From positions 11,594,001 to 11,658,000 of the forward strand of contig OZ022259.1 in the NCBI GenBank assembly GCA_963978905.1: 64,000 nucleotides of DNA. Direction: 5' to 3'. Positions within the stretch are counted from its first letter, which is position 1. Every line of letters starts with the position of its first letter. Positions 1 through 15,305 of this stretch are shown here, one piece after another. Source of the stretch: Trichostrongylus colubriformis (taxonomy: Eukaryota > Nematoda > Chromadorea > Rhabditida > Trichostrongylidae). The notes beneath the pieces were generated by a model, which was given only the letters and a program-made list of their open reading frames with translations, was not told the origin of the DNA and did not search any database. The position numbers and the translations under genes are program-made.

Positions 1-3000
1 CACATTGAGTAGGGAACATCACAAGTGACGCTTGCTCCTCCACAAGGGACCACCCAAAGTGGGCTGTTTGCTAAGTTTGTTTGTATATCATAAAATTCTT
101 CGACAACATTGGCCCGGAGAATGTCCGTGTCATGCCAGTTACTTGAAAAAACCATCACCCTGAAAGCGAATCACTTTTCTATATTGCCCTTTCGTGAACA
201 AATAATGCCCTATTGTAACTCAAACGTGACTTTTCTATGATTTTTCTTCCTGAGCTTTATAGCCGGAAAAGCCTGCTTGTCGATATATAAACGCAAACTG
301 CTGGAAAATGGCCTTTTGGGGAGCATGGACTTGAGGCGAAATCAATATTTCTGATTCACATCAAATCGCATTTCAAGGTTTACGACTATGCAAATTAGAG
401 CGAGAGGAGGACGAGCTGTGCGCAGCGGGGTAGAGCGACGCGGATGTCCGTGGAAAATGTTAAGCAATCACAAACGGTCCTGATAACAATGACAAATGAT
501 CAAATGTGCTCGAAATGAGTGCTCATCATGATTGACAGGTACGTCATGGGAAAAAAAGAAATATCATGAATGTTTGCAGAGGTCATCCATAAAGCTAAGA
601 AGGGTAGGTCAGTTTAGAATAGTTTATAGAAATCAGTGGAAGTGACCAGAAGCTACCTCAAGATTAAGGGATTCAGAAGCAGGCTCACAGCATGATTACT
701 GCGGTAGGATTCGAGCCAGAGAATTGAGCAAACAGCACAGCTTAGTGAAGGGACCATCGAGATAAATGAAGGTTAAGATCATAAAAGATTACGGATATAG
801 GAGAGCAAATAGAGCTGACTTTATTCAAGAAAAAGCAATCTTTTGTGCTCGAGAAACGTCCTAACGCGGGGTGGATTAGATGGTCACCACGCCGGAACCT
901 TTACCCATTACTAGTCCACGGAATAAAATTGGTTATCATGACTTATCACCAGAGTCCATAAATGACGTGCTGATAGTGAGACCGCGTTAGCGTAAGGAGC
1001 TGTTGAGGGTGGAAGAAATCTGTCTGGGAAGTGCACAAACGCTTAATGACAGACATTTAACTCTTTAACGAGCTTGTTAGATTACCCGAATAGGTACTCA
1101 AATGATGGGTGGCGATGGTGCGCTCGGGTGGTCGTTGCGTCTCGTTGCCCACCGCGCTCGGTCTTCTCCACCCCATAGGCGGAGCTTAATCCACAGTAGC
1201 CCCCCCCCCACCTTTGAAGGTGCCGAGGCCACCATGTAGCTCGCGCACGCGCATCGAACAGCCATTTTTTTTGAAGGTTTGAACCATATCTTGAGCGACA
1301 TTTCATAGTATTTCATGAGCTACCCAACAGCCACTGCCCCAGATGGTTTGAAAGTGGGTGCCATGGTGATGGCAGCAAACGGATACCTTTGAACTCATTT
1401 CAGGTCATCTCGGGCCACAGCTACTGAAATGTTGCTAGTGCGCCTAGCAGCCTTCTCTGATCTAGCCCTTCCAGAAGCCCTCAAATGGAGTCGAGTGCTG
1501 AGATTGCAAATTTCAAGGGCACCTGCTACTCCATTTCTTTGGGTATCGTCAGGTATATCTTTACTTTTCCTCGTTTACCCCGCCTCTCCTTCCCTTTCCT
1601 CTCCTGTATCGCGCATCACTTAACTTTCGATGTTCCGCATTTTAACCCTCAATATCCACCACTTTTGCTCAATGAGATGAACCAGTGCAAAACATGCTTC
1701 TCGTCCGGACCATGATTCAGAAAAGCCATTTATCCTTTCAAATATCTGTCCATTGACTTTCTCCTTAGCTAAACTCGGTCAAATTCGAATTCGACTAATT
1801 CGCGGTATGTTTTGAGCTGCGCACTTGAAAGATGCCGACGGAAGAGGGCGGCATTCTTCGGGTTATCTAAATGTGATCACCCTCCACGGCAGTCCACCTC
1901 GATGTACCTCGTTAGGGCATCATTTGTCTGCTGTTGGCTGATGAGAGTTACCACCTGCAAAAGGTACACTCATCAGCGTGGGCGATTCCTCCATCATTCT
2001 AAAAACCCTGGACGTTTCTTGAACACACTTCAAGGCCACCTAACTCGCAATCGGAAACATGTTCAGCAGCTGAATCGGCATGTTAGTGGGCGAAAATTCG
2101 GTCGTTCAGTGCGTCTTTTTGCTATACTATTAGGCCAGCCGCGCACGCGCGCGACGCCACGCATCGATTTTGAGTGCGATTTAATGGAGCATTTTTCCAC
2201 TTCGCCACCAATGAATACGGTATTGGGTCTGTTCAGCTGTTCAATAACTTTACACATAACACCATTGTTAAACGATTGCCGAATAAAGTAGTACGGATTG
2301 GTGACAAGGACATGACACGCGGAGGAGGACAGCACATAACAAAATGGAAAAAGGGGGTTCTTTAAAGGAACAGCATGTGGGGGAGGAGAATGATGGGATG
2401 AATTTATAGGTGTTCAGCGGATGCGAACACACACTGCTAACCGCGGAGCAAATGGAGATCGCATGTGGTTTCACTCTGCGCGCACACCTGAGAGTCAAAA
2501 TTATAGGCTTCAGTGTGGCGTTTGCCAAAAACATCCCGGCGAAAGGGAAATAACTAGAAACGTAGCATTAGGAATCATTTTCACTCGTCGTATCATACCA
2601 GATTCGTGTTTGCCATTTTTTCATTAGGGAAAAATGAAAACTTTGGAAAGCAACCAAAATTGCTCCAAAAAAATGAAGGAAAGAGCTGCTGTAGAAAGGA
2701 CACAAAATGAACGCTGACAGTTGACCGAATCTACGATGAGCACAGGTGGGTGAACCGCTTGCGGCCTCGATGAAAGCCCTGCAGCCGATCCAGGTGGGAG
2801 TCGTAAAAACGATTTACGGCCAAGGGCACAACACTTCCTGGCGTCAACTATCTGCAATCAAATAGGTCCCGAAATATGCAACCCTTAGTTCGTCCAATAG
2901 GCCTTAGATCAAAAGCATGGACTTGCAAAGGGGAAAAAGAGGAGGGAACCCACTGTTCTGATAGGGATACATTCAAAACCTCATAATTCCACGTAGACGA

Positions 3001-6000
3001 ATTAAACTTCATTACGGCGAGACTTTTTACGAGGTTTTTGAGCTGGTGCGCATATATTATATAATATGCTCTTTCCATTTGTATTTACGTCTGCATTTCA
3101 GAATAAAGGACGAGGTTATTCAAATGGACAAAGGTGAAGTATCCAGATTCCCAGACGAACTGCTGGTATAGTGCAAAGGATCTTGCCGAAATCGGAACCA
3201 TAAACGGGACATCGATGAACCTCCTAAGCAAAGACGAACTGGGTGGTTTGGGAATTGGTCTCATGAGGATTTCATATGAATGTATGTGGATCGTTTCGCA
3301 TATCATAGGGATCTTACAACAATACCTGCTCCGGCGCGAGTTTTTCAAGCAGAGCGGATGAGATAAATCAGATTCGCACGTGTGGCCCGATCGTAAACTA
3401 CCTTTTTTCGTTCCTCTAGCCATATGTGAGGGGTTGTGTGTGGTAAATTCCAGGTGCGGGGTGTGCAGATCGTCTCCGTGAGGTTTCGCTGAGAACAGAA
3501 GGGTCTACGCAAAGTACAGTTGATGGGAAAGAATTAAGGGGGTTGAAAGGTTGTTGCGTAAAACTTTGAAGTGCAGGGTTGTTGCGGATGATGTAGGTGA
3601 GACAACACAAGTGGCTCATTTGATCATAAACCTACGAGACGGGACGAGAGAGCTAACAGGCTAAACGTTCATCATCAATCACGAAGGATTGGCTATAAAA
3701 AGGTCGTCAAACTCTTCGCTACACGTTGTGCAGCAGCGCACCCGGACCACGACAAGGCCGAAGCGGCGGCTCCGCCGAAGAATATCAGATCAAAAGCAAG
3801 CAGCTCAGAAGGAGGAAAATACGTTACTATTACAGTAATCTGAAGGGGTGTGATGTTGCTCGCAGGTTCGCTGAATAATCAATGCAATCAACGAGTCATT
3901 GCGTCCACCTTTCGATCGCAAAACTCTCCCAAAAAAAATCACTCCTTCTGAGAGTTTCTGATCATACGACATTGCTTCGATACCAGCTTGGGTATATGAC
4001 TACCATGGGTTATAGAACGACCGCTTTAGTGCCATGGCTCTACTCATCCAGACATGATCCGTATTAAATGGCACCTGGGGCTATCGGAGACTGCCACTTG
4101 TCAGAGTAAAATTGGATACCCACCTTCACGACCTGGCCTGGGTAGCCTTAAAACCTAGGATTAAATCGATATTACAAAGATTTTCCGCAGATTGATTGTG
4201 TTTTTTTATAGGAGACGGTTACCATATATGAACATTCGATGTATCTGAGATTCATTCATGATCGATTGATATTAAACCAGTTAACGACTTGGAAAAAACC
4301 AGTATAGTGATAAAATAAATTAAAAATTGTAGGGTAATCGATGGAAGCAGGCTGCTTTCTCTTGCAAGACGAATAAGGTGACTTGTGTATTTACGGAGGA
4401 AGCGTAAAGAACGTCTAAAGGCCCACTTTAGACAAATTACTTGAACTCTTTCGAGTTATTCAATTATCCTATCAGACACCCATATCCACCGATCAGGGCC
4501 AAGAAAGTCAAACAAGTACGTCGCTGAAATTGCCAGGTATGACCGAAATTAGCGGTTACATTTATGCAAATTATAGATAAAAAAATTTTTCCCAACAAAA
4601 AAAAAGAGGTAAGTGAATTGTGACTCTTCAGGGCAGAGCTGAATGAGGACATGAAGGAAGGAAGAATGTGGAAAAATTCCAAATCTGTGCCCCATTTACA
4701 AGACCTACGCTCCCCCATGCTCGCCTACTCCACTGCTCGAGCTCATCTCTTGCCATCAACAGCTCAAACTGAAGGAAAGGTCCTCTGTCCTGGCCTCTGA
4801 TCCAGCAGCTTTCTACTTTTTGAGTGAGTGAGCACTTAGTAAAGGGGTTCCGAGGGCCACGTACACTCGAAAGAAGCAAAGGGATGTGAGTAAAGAACAA
4901 TGTCTGACAGACCTGTCCAGGCAACTATAGCAGAGAGTTAGTCGAGTAAAAAAACGTCACAGATGTCCTTCGGAGGTTAAAGAGGAGATCGAACTGTGAC
5001 TAAGAGGTACTACTGTAATCGTGGCGAGGTGGCGACGATACGTGTATGCAACAATAGTTCGCAACGTACGAGCGTACGGTTTACGATGGCGAGCCACGGG
5101 TGGCTGGCGACTGATTTGAATGTGAATACCGAACAAGGACAGAAGCCAACCGAGACACACAGTCAAACGACAACAAAACTTTGCAAAGAGCGGTTGAGCC
5201 ACGGAAGCCGAGAGCCACTCGGAAAAAAAGTATGCCAGCATTTTTGCATTTTGTGAAGTTTTATTTGTAAGTGGGCAGAACGAAAGGCATACTGTATTGC
5301 TGATTGGTCTGAAAAAGTTGCGGAGTTTGATTGGATCATAGGAATATGTGAGCGTGAAAAGTGACCTAATCAAGCAAGTCTTATTCTCAACCTCTCAATG
5401 TAAGCGCTCATCACTCTCAACAACAGAGAGTGGAAACCATTGCTCCGTATCATGTTCATGGTAAAAGGATTCAATTATGAGTTCATGGGAGAAACCGAGA
5501 AAAGGGCGCAAGTTGAGACAAGGTAAAGATTTGAAGTCCCGGAAAGAAAATATATTCATAAGGATATTTATAACGGCACTTTTCGATTTGAAATGACCCA
5601 TGGCGTACTCTATGCCTTAACCTGCAACATGATGGTAATAATCATAATAATCACTGTAATAAGGCGATGGTAGCAATGCGCCATGTTACGAAGGACTTCG
5701 CCCATATCGTCAGTCACATTTATGGGCCATCACTGGAGACCAACGACAGAACATTCGATATTCTGAACATATCGTTAGTATGGAATGGGTAAATATGAGT
5801 TAAAATTCAGGCACAAAAAACACTGCAAAAAGTCATAAGCCTCAAGAAAGCAATCATCAACGAATTAAGTCATTTCGACTGGACGGATAAATGCTAATCT
5901 CGCTAAACAATAAGAAAAAGCGTCGATTATATGACAGGGTATTTGAAATTGAACATTGAGGAGATTGCGTTAAACAGTATGAGACTTCAGAAATTTATTC

Positions 6001-6480
6001 AAAAAACTCTCGGGTCACTGTGCCCATTCAAGATGAGTTGTATATGTTCCTTTGTAGTTTCAAAAGGGCTTTGTTAGCCTCGAAATAGTGCAATATATTT
6101 CAGAAAACTTTTGAGTCTTTTGCAGCCTTTTGTGTTTTTTGAATAAGGTTTTGAAATTTCATACTGTTTTTTTTTTGCACATTTAGAGATTCATGAGGCT
6201 TCGTAACTGACCAATACTAAGATTGAGGAGATTGCTTACCTACTGACTGCGATAATAGGTCGATACGCACTGAATTCAATATAAATCATGATTCCAGTAT
6301 GTTGTAAGTAGCACTTTGAGCACTTTCAAAACCAGCAATTGCCTGACTTTATTGGATCGATTTGAATTTATGTGCTATTAAGATATGTAAGACTTCAACA
6401 CTGTGTTATTAGCATGTCGAAGCCAGAATGGTGCTGTGGAAGGAAACCTTCCTCTTAGAAATATCACTTTTAATCACACA
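1..6480. other. Gene-empty AT-rich stretch
   Basis: I see no supportable gene here. Open frames reach at most 159 codons (1,812-2,291, plus) and none shows a recognisable family, a codon-like bias or a believable chain of splice sites. A GC-rich island at about 1,085-1,310 includes a run of ten C (1,200-1,209) and GCGCACGCGC-like words that recur near 2,140-2,160, so both may be old repeat fragments. The rest looks like ordinary intergenic or very long intron sequence. Confidence 0.5.
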
Positions 6481-6583
6481 TAAAGTAAATAGTAAATAAA
6501 TAAACAAATAAAAATGAATAAAAAATAATAGATAAATAAAAATAAATAAAATAAAATAAGTAAACCACACATAAAATAAAATA
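6481..6583. repeat. AAAT/TAAA low-complexity patch
   Basis: About 100 bases made almost only of A and T in TAAA and AAATA units. It explains the leucine, isoleucine and phenylalanine-rich frames on the minus strand here, which are not genes. Confidence 0.85.
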
Positions 6584-9500
6584 GTTTGCCGTGATTTTTG
6601 GGCATGACTAAGCATCTCAATTGTTCTGAAATATTGAATGGTATATGTGATTTAACCATTTAACTTAAGCATTTAGTTCACTCCAGATGCAATTTCACTT
6701 CTGCGAAATTATTTTGAAATCAACTGTAATCGGTTGAAGAAGTCTGGTCTTCAGATTGACTTGTTGACGATTCTTCAGTTAGTAGCAATCAAGCATACTC
6801 GCGTTGATTTTCTAGTAAGTTCTTTTCAACCTCGGCTTTTTTGGATCAAGCGAAATTACATGCGAATATGATTCAAAACATTAATTATTGGAGCATATGT
6901 CGCACAATTGTAAGACTTGCTGGAATTATTGACGAGAATTTATGGGAGCTATCAAACAATTATTTCAAAGCCGTTCTAAATTAACTGGAATCCACGTAAA
7001 AATCTCCCTTTCAATTTATGCATACAAGCTCTTTTACGATCCTTTTCGGATGTTCCTCTCTCAGGCGAAATTTATTTCAGCAATAGAATGTCAGTAAATG
7101 GAGCTTCACCTCAGAAAGAGCGTACTTTATTTGAGGATATGGTAATCATTCTAATAGACTGGAAATACTGGAAGTTGCCAATAAAATACAATTTTGTAAT
7201 ACATCAAGGTTTGGCTATTTTGAAATTTTTTCCTAGGACCATTATCCAATGAATACCATTGAGTACATACTTGGCTATACCAATTGAATACCTGGCTATA
7301 TTTGACCACATATATAATACCAAAGTTTTACTGAAGAGATAGTTTCGTCTATTCGAGTCGATTATGAATATACGTATGTGAAATCGGGATGAGGTAGAAG
7401 TCGAGGAGGGGGTGGGAGGCGAAAGCGACAGGCGGCAACATCAAAGGCAGGACTGAACCTGTTCCACTCAGAAGAAGATAAATCAAATGGAAAGAGTGTG
7501 TACGCGTCGCAGAGGGCGCCCTACGAACACAGAGGAAAGGGCAGAAGCTGGAGCGAGAGAAATCGCACGTTTTCACGTACCAACACTTCTACCGGGTTAC
7601 GGTAGAAAAGACAGAAAAAAGCGAGGCGCTGTTTATGGAAGCCGGCTGCGCGATTGCATCAGAGCCCTCGCCGTTGCAGGCAGGTGGTTAGGCTGAGTTG
7701 CTGGGAATCTCATGAACAGGCTGCTTAAATTACAAAACGGACCCCACGATGGAAGTCAGGGACTGGCTTCTGATTCCCCTGACATCCAAGGTTTGGTCGT
7801 CTTGTACTTGCACCTAGAGCACTCGGCACAGACGTCATTGGCTAGCATGTCATGTCAATTTTTTCACTTTCAACATCATACCGTAGTTCACGAAGCAGGT
7901 GTGTACCAATGGCACTGACACTGCTGCTGTTGAAGGAGGTGTTTTTGTGAAAAGTGACTGCTTTTGAGGAGTGCCGCTGCTTGTTCGACAAAAAACAGCA
8001 ATAAATATACACTCAATCGCAGATTGCAGTTTTTCTAGAGGCGGCCGCCTTGGGTGGTGAAGCTTCGTCGCTTTCTTGCTGTACAGCTTGAAGGTCCATC
8101 GGTTTCAAGGGAAGTCCATCGTTTAGCTAATAAGATTCAGTCGAGGTCTTGTCAGAACTGCTATTTTTAAAAGTGAAAAATGGTAACTTCTTAGGTAACT
8201 CAATGGAACAGAAAGTGTTAAGATTTCCACAGGTCCCTATTCATGAAACTGTATGTGCGTGTGACCGCCCAGCGTGCACGCCGAGTAGTTGAACGATTTT
8301 TCAGATCGTTTCGAAGATTTACGACACCTTCTGCTCGACGATGGCGAGAGCAATGACAATTTGCAAAGTCGTACTGGCGATCAGTGACGACGACACTCCC
8401 GAAGTCATTCCAGACATGCATTGAAACCCTTCTTTGTGTACTCTCACTGCATGAGAACACGGTAAAGTCTTCGGTGCAGATAAATCTCTTCGCGACGTGG
8501 TTCGCATTCATTCGCAGTGCTAAAGCCAGTGGATTGCCATTTAGCTTCAGCACTGAATTACGCATCCAACGATTTCCATCTGAAAGCATTTCAGCTTTTC
8601 AGCCATGCCTGATACCCCTCAAATAGTTCTCAAGTATTGAAAGCCCCTGTCCAACACATGGAGTGCACTTGCGATAGCCGTGTCGCTACCCTGAACACTC
8701 TTCGAGAAATTTCCAAACGAAACTAAATTGCTCCAACATTTGAACTGCACGTCAGGTCTTCCAGTGATCTCGATGTCGCCAAACTGGCAACATATCACAT
8801 CTGCCGGCAGTTTAAACCCATTATAACACGGCAACAATCGAGCCACGGGCATAATTATGACTAGCACAACTATAAACCGCGGTCGTAAAACTCGGACGGA
8901 AGTCGGTTGTCGAAAAAGAGCAGATGCATGCAGATGGCCGGCAACTGCGGCGTCCACCCATGTCTTCCAACAATGCTAAGGTTCCGCCGCCGCCACCACC
9001 ACCCCAGCATCGTCCTTACATTTAAGGAAGGCGGGCAGCTGAGATCTAGGAAGCCGAGGGACCTAAGGACCTCTGGATTAAGATCCTATTTACGTTTGTC
9101 AAAGTCACAAATCTAATGGCTCAATAATGGAAACCACAAAGTGCAGCAATAAATCAAGTTGAATGAATAGAGTTACTATTGGATTACAATTAGTTTTTTT
9201 TATTTTTTACTAATTACTAATTAGTTACTTAATTTACTAATTAGTTACCAATTGGTAATTAGTTTGATTTAGTACTAGTAGACCACTACTGGTGCTCAAC
9301 AGTGCTCAAGATTGCGCCCTGCACTTGATCACTAATTCAAATGGCAGAGGCATTTGAAAGTATTTTCTCACATATAGTGGTAGTGGGTTAGACCTTAGTA
9401 GACCCCACAGGCTATCTTTTCGAAGGTTCCACGTTCCACGCAAGCAAAGTCAAATTTAGGGGGGAATGCTTGGTCAAGTCCGACAGGATCGAGCTTAATG

Positions 9501-12500
9501 ACCGTGGAAGTGGGACGGTGCCGCACTAGTCACTGGACCACACGCATCGAAAAGAACATTTCAAGGTGGACACAGGTAAAAGCATAGTATGTCTTTGAGA
9601 TACTAGAATGAATTCTAGGAACCAACAAGAAATAAAGGAAATAAGCGTAATTTGGACAGCTACGTGCTTCTTTCTTCCTCATCCACAAAATTATGATCAT
9701 AAAGTCACCGAAAGTGAATGGCGAAAAAGGCATCTTCGGTGAATAAATGAATCATTATCTGGGTTTCAAGGGCAACAGAAAATAAAATCAGATGAATAAA
9801 GTCGCGATGAATGAAGCTGAAGTGATTTTGCTCATAGATGAATTATAAATGTGTTACAGTGTAATTATTCGTGGGGAAAGTGTAGAACCAAGAAAACAGT
9901 GAATATCAGGGAAATCGTACAAATTCCATGATGACGAGGGATAACAAGGACAAAGACTCAAGAGCAACATGATTTTCATAGATTCGTCTTTGCTCGAGAA
10001 TTGACCTTACCTGAGTCACCATACTTATTGTTGTGTTTATTGTGGTTCTATATGAAGTGAATTTTTATTAAGTGCTATGAGCTTCGGGGACCGAAACGTG
10101 GAGTATTCTAGTCCATTAACTGAAATGCATTGAAGTAGTTTCCGCTAATTCTCTAGCCTTTCTAACTAATGCCAATCGCGTATGCTTCTAGGATCAGGGA
10201 TAACGGCAACAAAAGCCGAAGTGCCCATAGTTGATCAGTTAACCTAGAGTGCGCCGTGAATCCGAACAGCGCTGAAGGTGGTGGACATATCAAGATGGTA
10301 TCTTGCCTGTTTACTACCCCGAATCACGTTTCTGTATGAATCTGTCTTTTCGAAAATGTCTCATACGGACGGGATGTGTTTCGTTAGAAACGGATTTCAC
10401 AACGCAGCGTGAGGCACGCGACGCGATGCGAGCGGTTTAGGGATGTGTGTAGTAATTGAGTCCTGAAGCGATTACTACGCTTAATCTCGGGAGCAGGACG
10501 CGGTATACGGCGACCCATCACGTCGGGTATGTACGCATTGCGTCGCACGCCGCAAGCCGCGCTGCGTAATAACATCCTAATAATGCACGCCTAATTTCGA
10601 TCAGTAGCAAGAGAAGAGAGCAAGCAAGATAAGTGGGGTTGGGCCTTCGGGAACGTGTCTTTTGGGTGAACTATTACACCTCAACGATGTTAGCTTAGTA
10701 ATGTTGAAAAGACAATCATCTTGGTTGAGAAGCCCCTGCACGTCATCTTTCATCTTAACAACTCAGTGTGGCTTACATTTGGAGGACTCTGAAGCTCGGA
10801 GTCCTCTATTGACAGGAGATAGCGCAAGAAAATTTCGAATGCCATTGCATCTACACTGAATCTGCACGAGGCAAACCCATTATACCCAAAGTTTTCGAAC
10901 ATTTTCGTGATTATCCATGCTATTGGCATTGACTGCATGATGCGTAAATGCAGCTTTGTCCATGCCGCTCTACTAAAAAACCTAAAATTTTCAACACAAT
11001 CGACTCCACAAACCAGAATACGGTTTGGAAGGGTTGTGAAGAAAACCGAATCTTCCGGTATAACTATGGAAGGAATGGGGTATGAGAGTTTTGAAGTACA
11101 TCACACAACCTTGAGGGGAGTGCAGTGGTCAGTGAGGTGGCACTCTGGTTGGTGCTCATACCTTAGTGCACTAGTAGGGCTCTCAGAATCGTATCCCCTA
11201 CAGAGAAATGTGCTTTCAGTTTCTTCAAGACTCATTGACATCGAACCCGTCTGTTAAGATGATAATTGATTAAATCATAGCAAAACCTTCCAAAGTCTCA
11301 CCATTCTGAGTGAATGGCGAGTGCACGGCGTGTACAGAGGAGACAAATGAGCGACGAGCAAATTATTCCTTTACTCTATAAGTACAAATTAGTAAATTAC
11401 TTTATAAAAATAAATTTTTACAGTATAAAAGAGAAACAGGACTATGCTGGACCTAAAAAGCGATACACAATAGGAATATTCGAAAAGAATTTCTCGATGA
11501 TCTGTGATAGGCGGCGTTTTTGTAGTTTCACATCAAAAGATGCCGCCAACATCGTCGACAACTAACTACAGTACTCGCGCATGAACGATTAACCTTAATT
11601 AAACACACGTTGTATTCAAATATTCAGTACATAGTCAATGATAATGCCAGATTTGAACGGTTCGGAAAAATTAAATGGCGGATGATGCGGAAATTATGAA
11701 AAATTGCAGTGGGTGGTATCGAAAAGAGTTTGAAATATGGACGTCAGTGGGGTTGGTGAATTCGACCTGACAATTTTCATCCAATTCAATCTCTTTACGA
11801 CCATGTTATAGAAATTAGAATGGAAAGCAGAGGTCCGAGCTTCCTTTCATCTTGCCGAAGAAGCCCGGTGGCTGAAATTGAGGGAACCGAGAATGGCCGA
11901 TGGCTAGCCCACTGAACCTCGCTCAGAAGTCCCGGTAGTCGGGATGAAGTTCATAATTGATGCGAATGAATTCTTGCATCCCAGTCTTACGGAAGTGTTG
12001 CGCTGATACATTGATACACGTGTCTATAATCTTACGCTGATACACGTGTCTAATCGTACAAGGGCTTTCAAAAAAAAGGAGCAATGTCAAGGTTTTGAGC
12101 CCAGCTGGGCCTAGGAATTTTCCCTTGTGTTTAGCATGATCCTGGCAGTAAATCCTGCTCCCATATTAGCTAAGATCCTCTGAATCCGTCATTCTCTGGG
12201 GTGAGCAAATTTCTTGAAAATTTTTCCGTGAAGGGAAAAAAGTCCTATCTACAGACTGCCGCGCCAAGTCATTGCATAAGGCTAACCGCATTCAAAATGC
12301 TTGTACGACTCTGGAAGAACGGAATGCTTTCAACATGAGAATTGATTAGCCTTAATGTCTTTGGGGATGGAAACCATGGGAAAATGCCAAGCCGTGGGGT
12401 CAAAATTGAAGGACAAAAATAGCCTTAAACAGTCGAAAAATTCCAGTGGGTTCGGTGCTTTGTTGTCATGCTTGCCTTTCATGTGTAGTCCGCGTTCCTC

Positions 12501-15230
12501 GATAAAGTAAACATATTGTGATCTCCATTTTCTGAAAACTATTCTGAATTTACAACCATACTTCAAGGGCTAGTATACCACGTATAACAAGGACCAGAAA
12601 CCTCACAAATTCTCTGACCATGCGCTATAACAAGGTGGTTTTCGGCTATGCAACCAAGAGCAGCACATTGAGGGTGAACCAGAAGAAATCACATCATTTG
12701 TAGGTTTGGGAGACCTTCACTGTGCTATCAAATACCATCGAGCTAAGAAAACGGTTTTTGTATGATGGCATTTACTTCGTCTATTCTTGAACAGATGCCT
12801 TCAGCAACACACCGATGAAGTATGCAAGTAGTTTACCCCCATCGTGAATCACAATAACGTCCCCAACAGCGATGTGTGCCAGCAAAGTCGCAGTTCAGTC
12901 GTTTAGAGGTGCTAACGATGTCGATGAATACAGTTGATACCCCCGGAAAGTCGTAATTACTCTTCGGCCTCTCCTTTAGTAACCGCGGCGAACGCGGTCT
13001 TGAAGAATTTTATCGCCGACAGAACACCGCTGCCACCGAGCGATGACCACCGTCGGGCTCGAAATCACGCCTTTTATTGCGTCATTAATCGCTTTCGAAT
13101 CGCCCAACATCTCGTCAGGTCGCGCGAAATGACGTCGCTCTCGCGACAACCACGACTTACTTTGCTTGAGCACAGTGCATGAAAATCACACAAAACACTA
13201 AAATGAGATGTTTTCCTGCTTGCCCATCGTTAGAAGAACCTGCCATTGGTATCGTTCCGTCGAATAAAAAACAATCGAACGGCGCCTCCACTTGGACGTT
13301 GAAGGTAACTTGTTCTGGGCGGAGTGCGCACATACATACAGCACACGGGAAAACATGCAGTTTTTGTGGTCGATTTAGAAATATCCATGCACGACAGATC
13401 CAGTCGTCCAATAGCTCAGCAATTACGACTTTTTTTTACCTATAATCGTTGAATTACGATGCGGCTCAATGAGACTCGCTTCAGGCATGCGATTACGTCG
13501 CGACAAACCCTGCTCTCATTGCGATGGCGGCATTTCCAGCACTATGAAATCCATGGCCAATTCTCGATAGTAAAGCAGCATCATTCTGCCGAAATGACGT
13601 TAGAATTCATAGACCAATTCAAATAGAAATGAGAGTCTGGGAAGTGGAGGTGTCGCATGGATAACAAGTTAATGTTGATCAAGCAATCCATCGTTTCAAG
13701 CTAATGTACTGAGTGTTTCTTGAGTGACCAAAGACAAATGGGCGATCAAAGTGACAGGCAAAAGATTCCCTGAGTCAAGGGATGGCAGTGAGGGAAAAGC
13801 ATCACAGATTTCAAAGCCTAATAGTACTGTTGTACACGTTCTTTACACTGTTGGCCGTCCCTTAAGAACCTCTGCACGGGTGCCCCGGTTGACTTCATCA
13901 TTGCGTATTCAGAGCGGTAGGATTACTGTTGCTGTGAAGTTATTCGGCCTCCATACCTAGAGTGATCAGCGTTTATTTTCGTGATTAATCCGACCGAGAT
14001 GAGAGTAAAGGTATAAGAGCGATAAGCATCAAACATTTCGAATTGAAACGCCAAATAAGGCCACCTGGCTGTCAATTAGTGACGTGCCTGAAGTAATTAG
14101 TGCAGTTCGTTGTCGAAGAGGTGCTAGGTGTTGGATCGATGATAGGCAGCGTGTGCTGTTTAATGTGAGACTTAGCGCCACTACCGTAATTCATGAGATG
14201 AAAAGAGCCGCTGTCGGCCGTCTCTATCAAAAACCCCGACCGAACGTCCGCGCTGACTCATTCGCTTCCGTCAGCTGATCCGGTCACGTATATTTGATCT
14301 ACAGCTCCGCCTCTCTTTCAGGAGAGTCAGGAAATCAAATCCATAAGCTACCCCAACCCTTGTGATGATCATATCCAGTGAAATGGTTTCTAGCACCATC
14401 CGTCGCATGAGCTGCATCGGTGGCTGTTTGTGACGATTTTACACCGACTGCGACTAGAATGTCGGCATCGTTTCAGCCGAGTTCTTTTGAGATTTATTCA
14501 CTTGCTTGACAATCGAAAATGACTGAACCGATGCTTTTTACTCAATCAGCCAAGTCTTTCTCTAGCGACAGCCACGGCAACAATTTACGAACTTCTCTTC
14601 CTATCAATAATGTCGTTATTCTTCGATGCGAACATCGTTATGCTTCGCCGGAATATTTCTAATCTCCAAGGCTTTACCGATTTCCATTCACTCGACTGCG
14701 CTTTTCCCTTTGTAATTCAGCGGATACAGGGAGCTCCATCTCTACGCAGTTAAGATTTCGACTTACTGGCTGTTCCTAGCGCATGACAACTATCACTGTG
14801 ATGTGATGTGGTTACCCATACCCATGCGCCTGAATCTTTCCACTTCCCTCCAGTCATCGACTTAGCTGGTTACTCAACTTCTTTAGGAAGGTTCAATTTT
14901 GCCTAGTTTGTACCTTCGACACTACCGCCTCCTGTTCGGCAACGCCTCGTGACTCGCAATGCTCCCAGGGTGTATCAAACCTGTAACTCAACAAATTTCA
15001 TTGATAGCCCTCCTTATATAAGATAAAAAAGAAGATGAAAGTACCATGTGCGCTACGTCCACAGCCTACGTCTTCATTGTCTGCTCAGCTATCCTTCCTT
15101 TTTGGGTGTATCACCTTTTAGAGGCTGTATTCACTTTCACGATAGAATTCTTCTACCACTCTCTGCCCTACCTTCTGTACCTTCAGCTTTAGTCCTATTT
15201 ATTGGTAATTCCCCCAGTATATATTCTCCT
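6584..15230. other. Gene-empty stretch
   Basis: No gene is supported. A GC-richer block at 7,400-9,110 carries frames on both strands (for example minus 8,218-8,589 and 8,619-8,957, 123 and 112 codons) that look mildly protein-like but match no family I know and do not join through clean introns. Small items are a CCG/CCA microsatellite at about 8,980-9,005, an AT-rich TTAGTTA-type patch at 9,190-9,285, and an imperfect direct repeat around GATACACGTGTCTA at about 12,005-12,055. Confidence 0.45.
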
Positions 15231-15240
15231 GGGGGGGGGG
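15231..15240. repeat. Ten-base G homopolymer
   Basis: A run of ten G, with CCCCC 27 bases upstream that could pair with part of it. Long C or G runs also occur at 1,200-1,209 and 55,430-55,443. Confidence 0.9.
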
Positions 15241-15305
15241 ACTAAAAAGGGCTTCTCGCAATACTGGATTTTCAGAGAATAATAGTTTTTTGTCAAACAA
15301 GTCGG

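Noticed and set aside
1812..2291. 159-codon plus-strand frame, longest in the first 10 kb
   Set aside because: No recognisable domain, Cys/Arg-rich chance composition, overlapping minus-strand frame of similar length, and no splice context.
8036..8052. TCTAGA next to GCGGCCGC, like a cloning polylinker
   Set aside because: Two restriction-type words alone occur by chance; no vector sequence around them.
8218..8957. Two adjacent minus-strand frames that might be exons of one gene
   Set aside because: Only a 40-base intron-like gap with wrong frame joins them, no family recognised, and no signal peptide or domain; left as unassigned.
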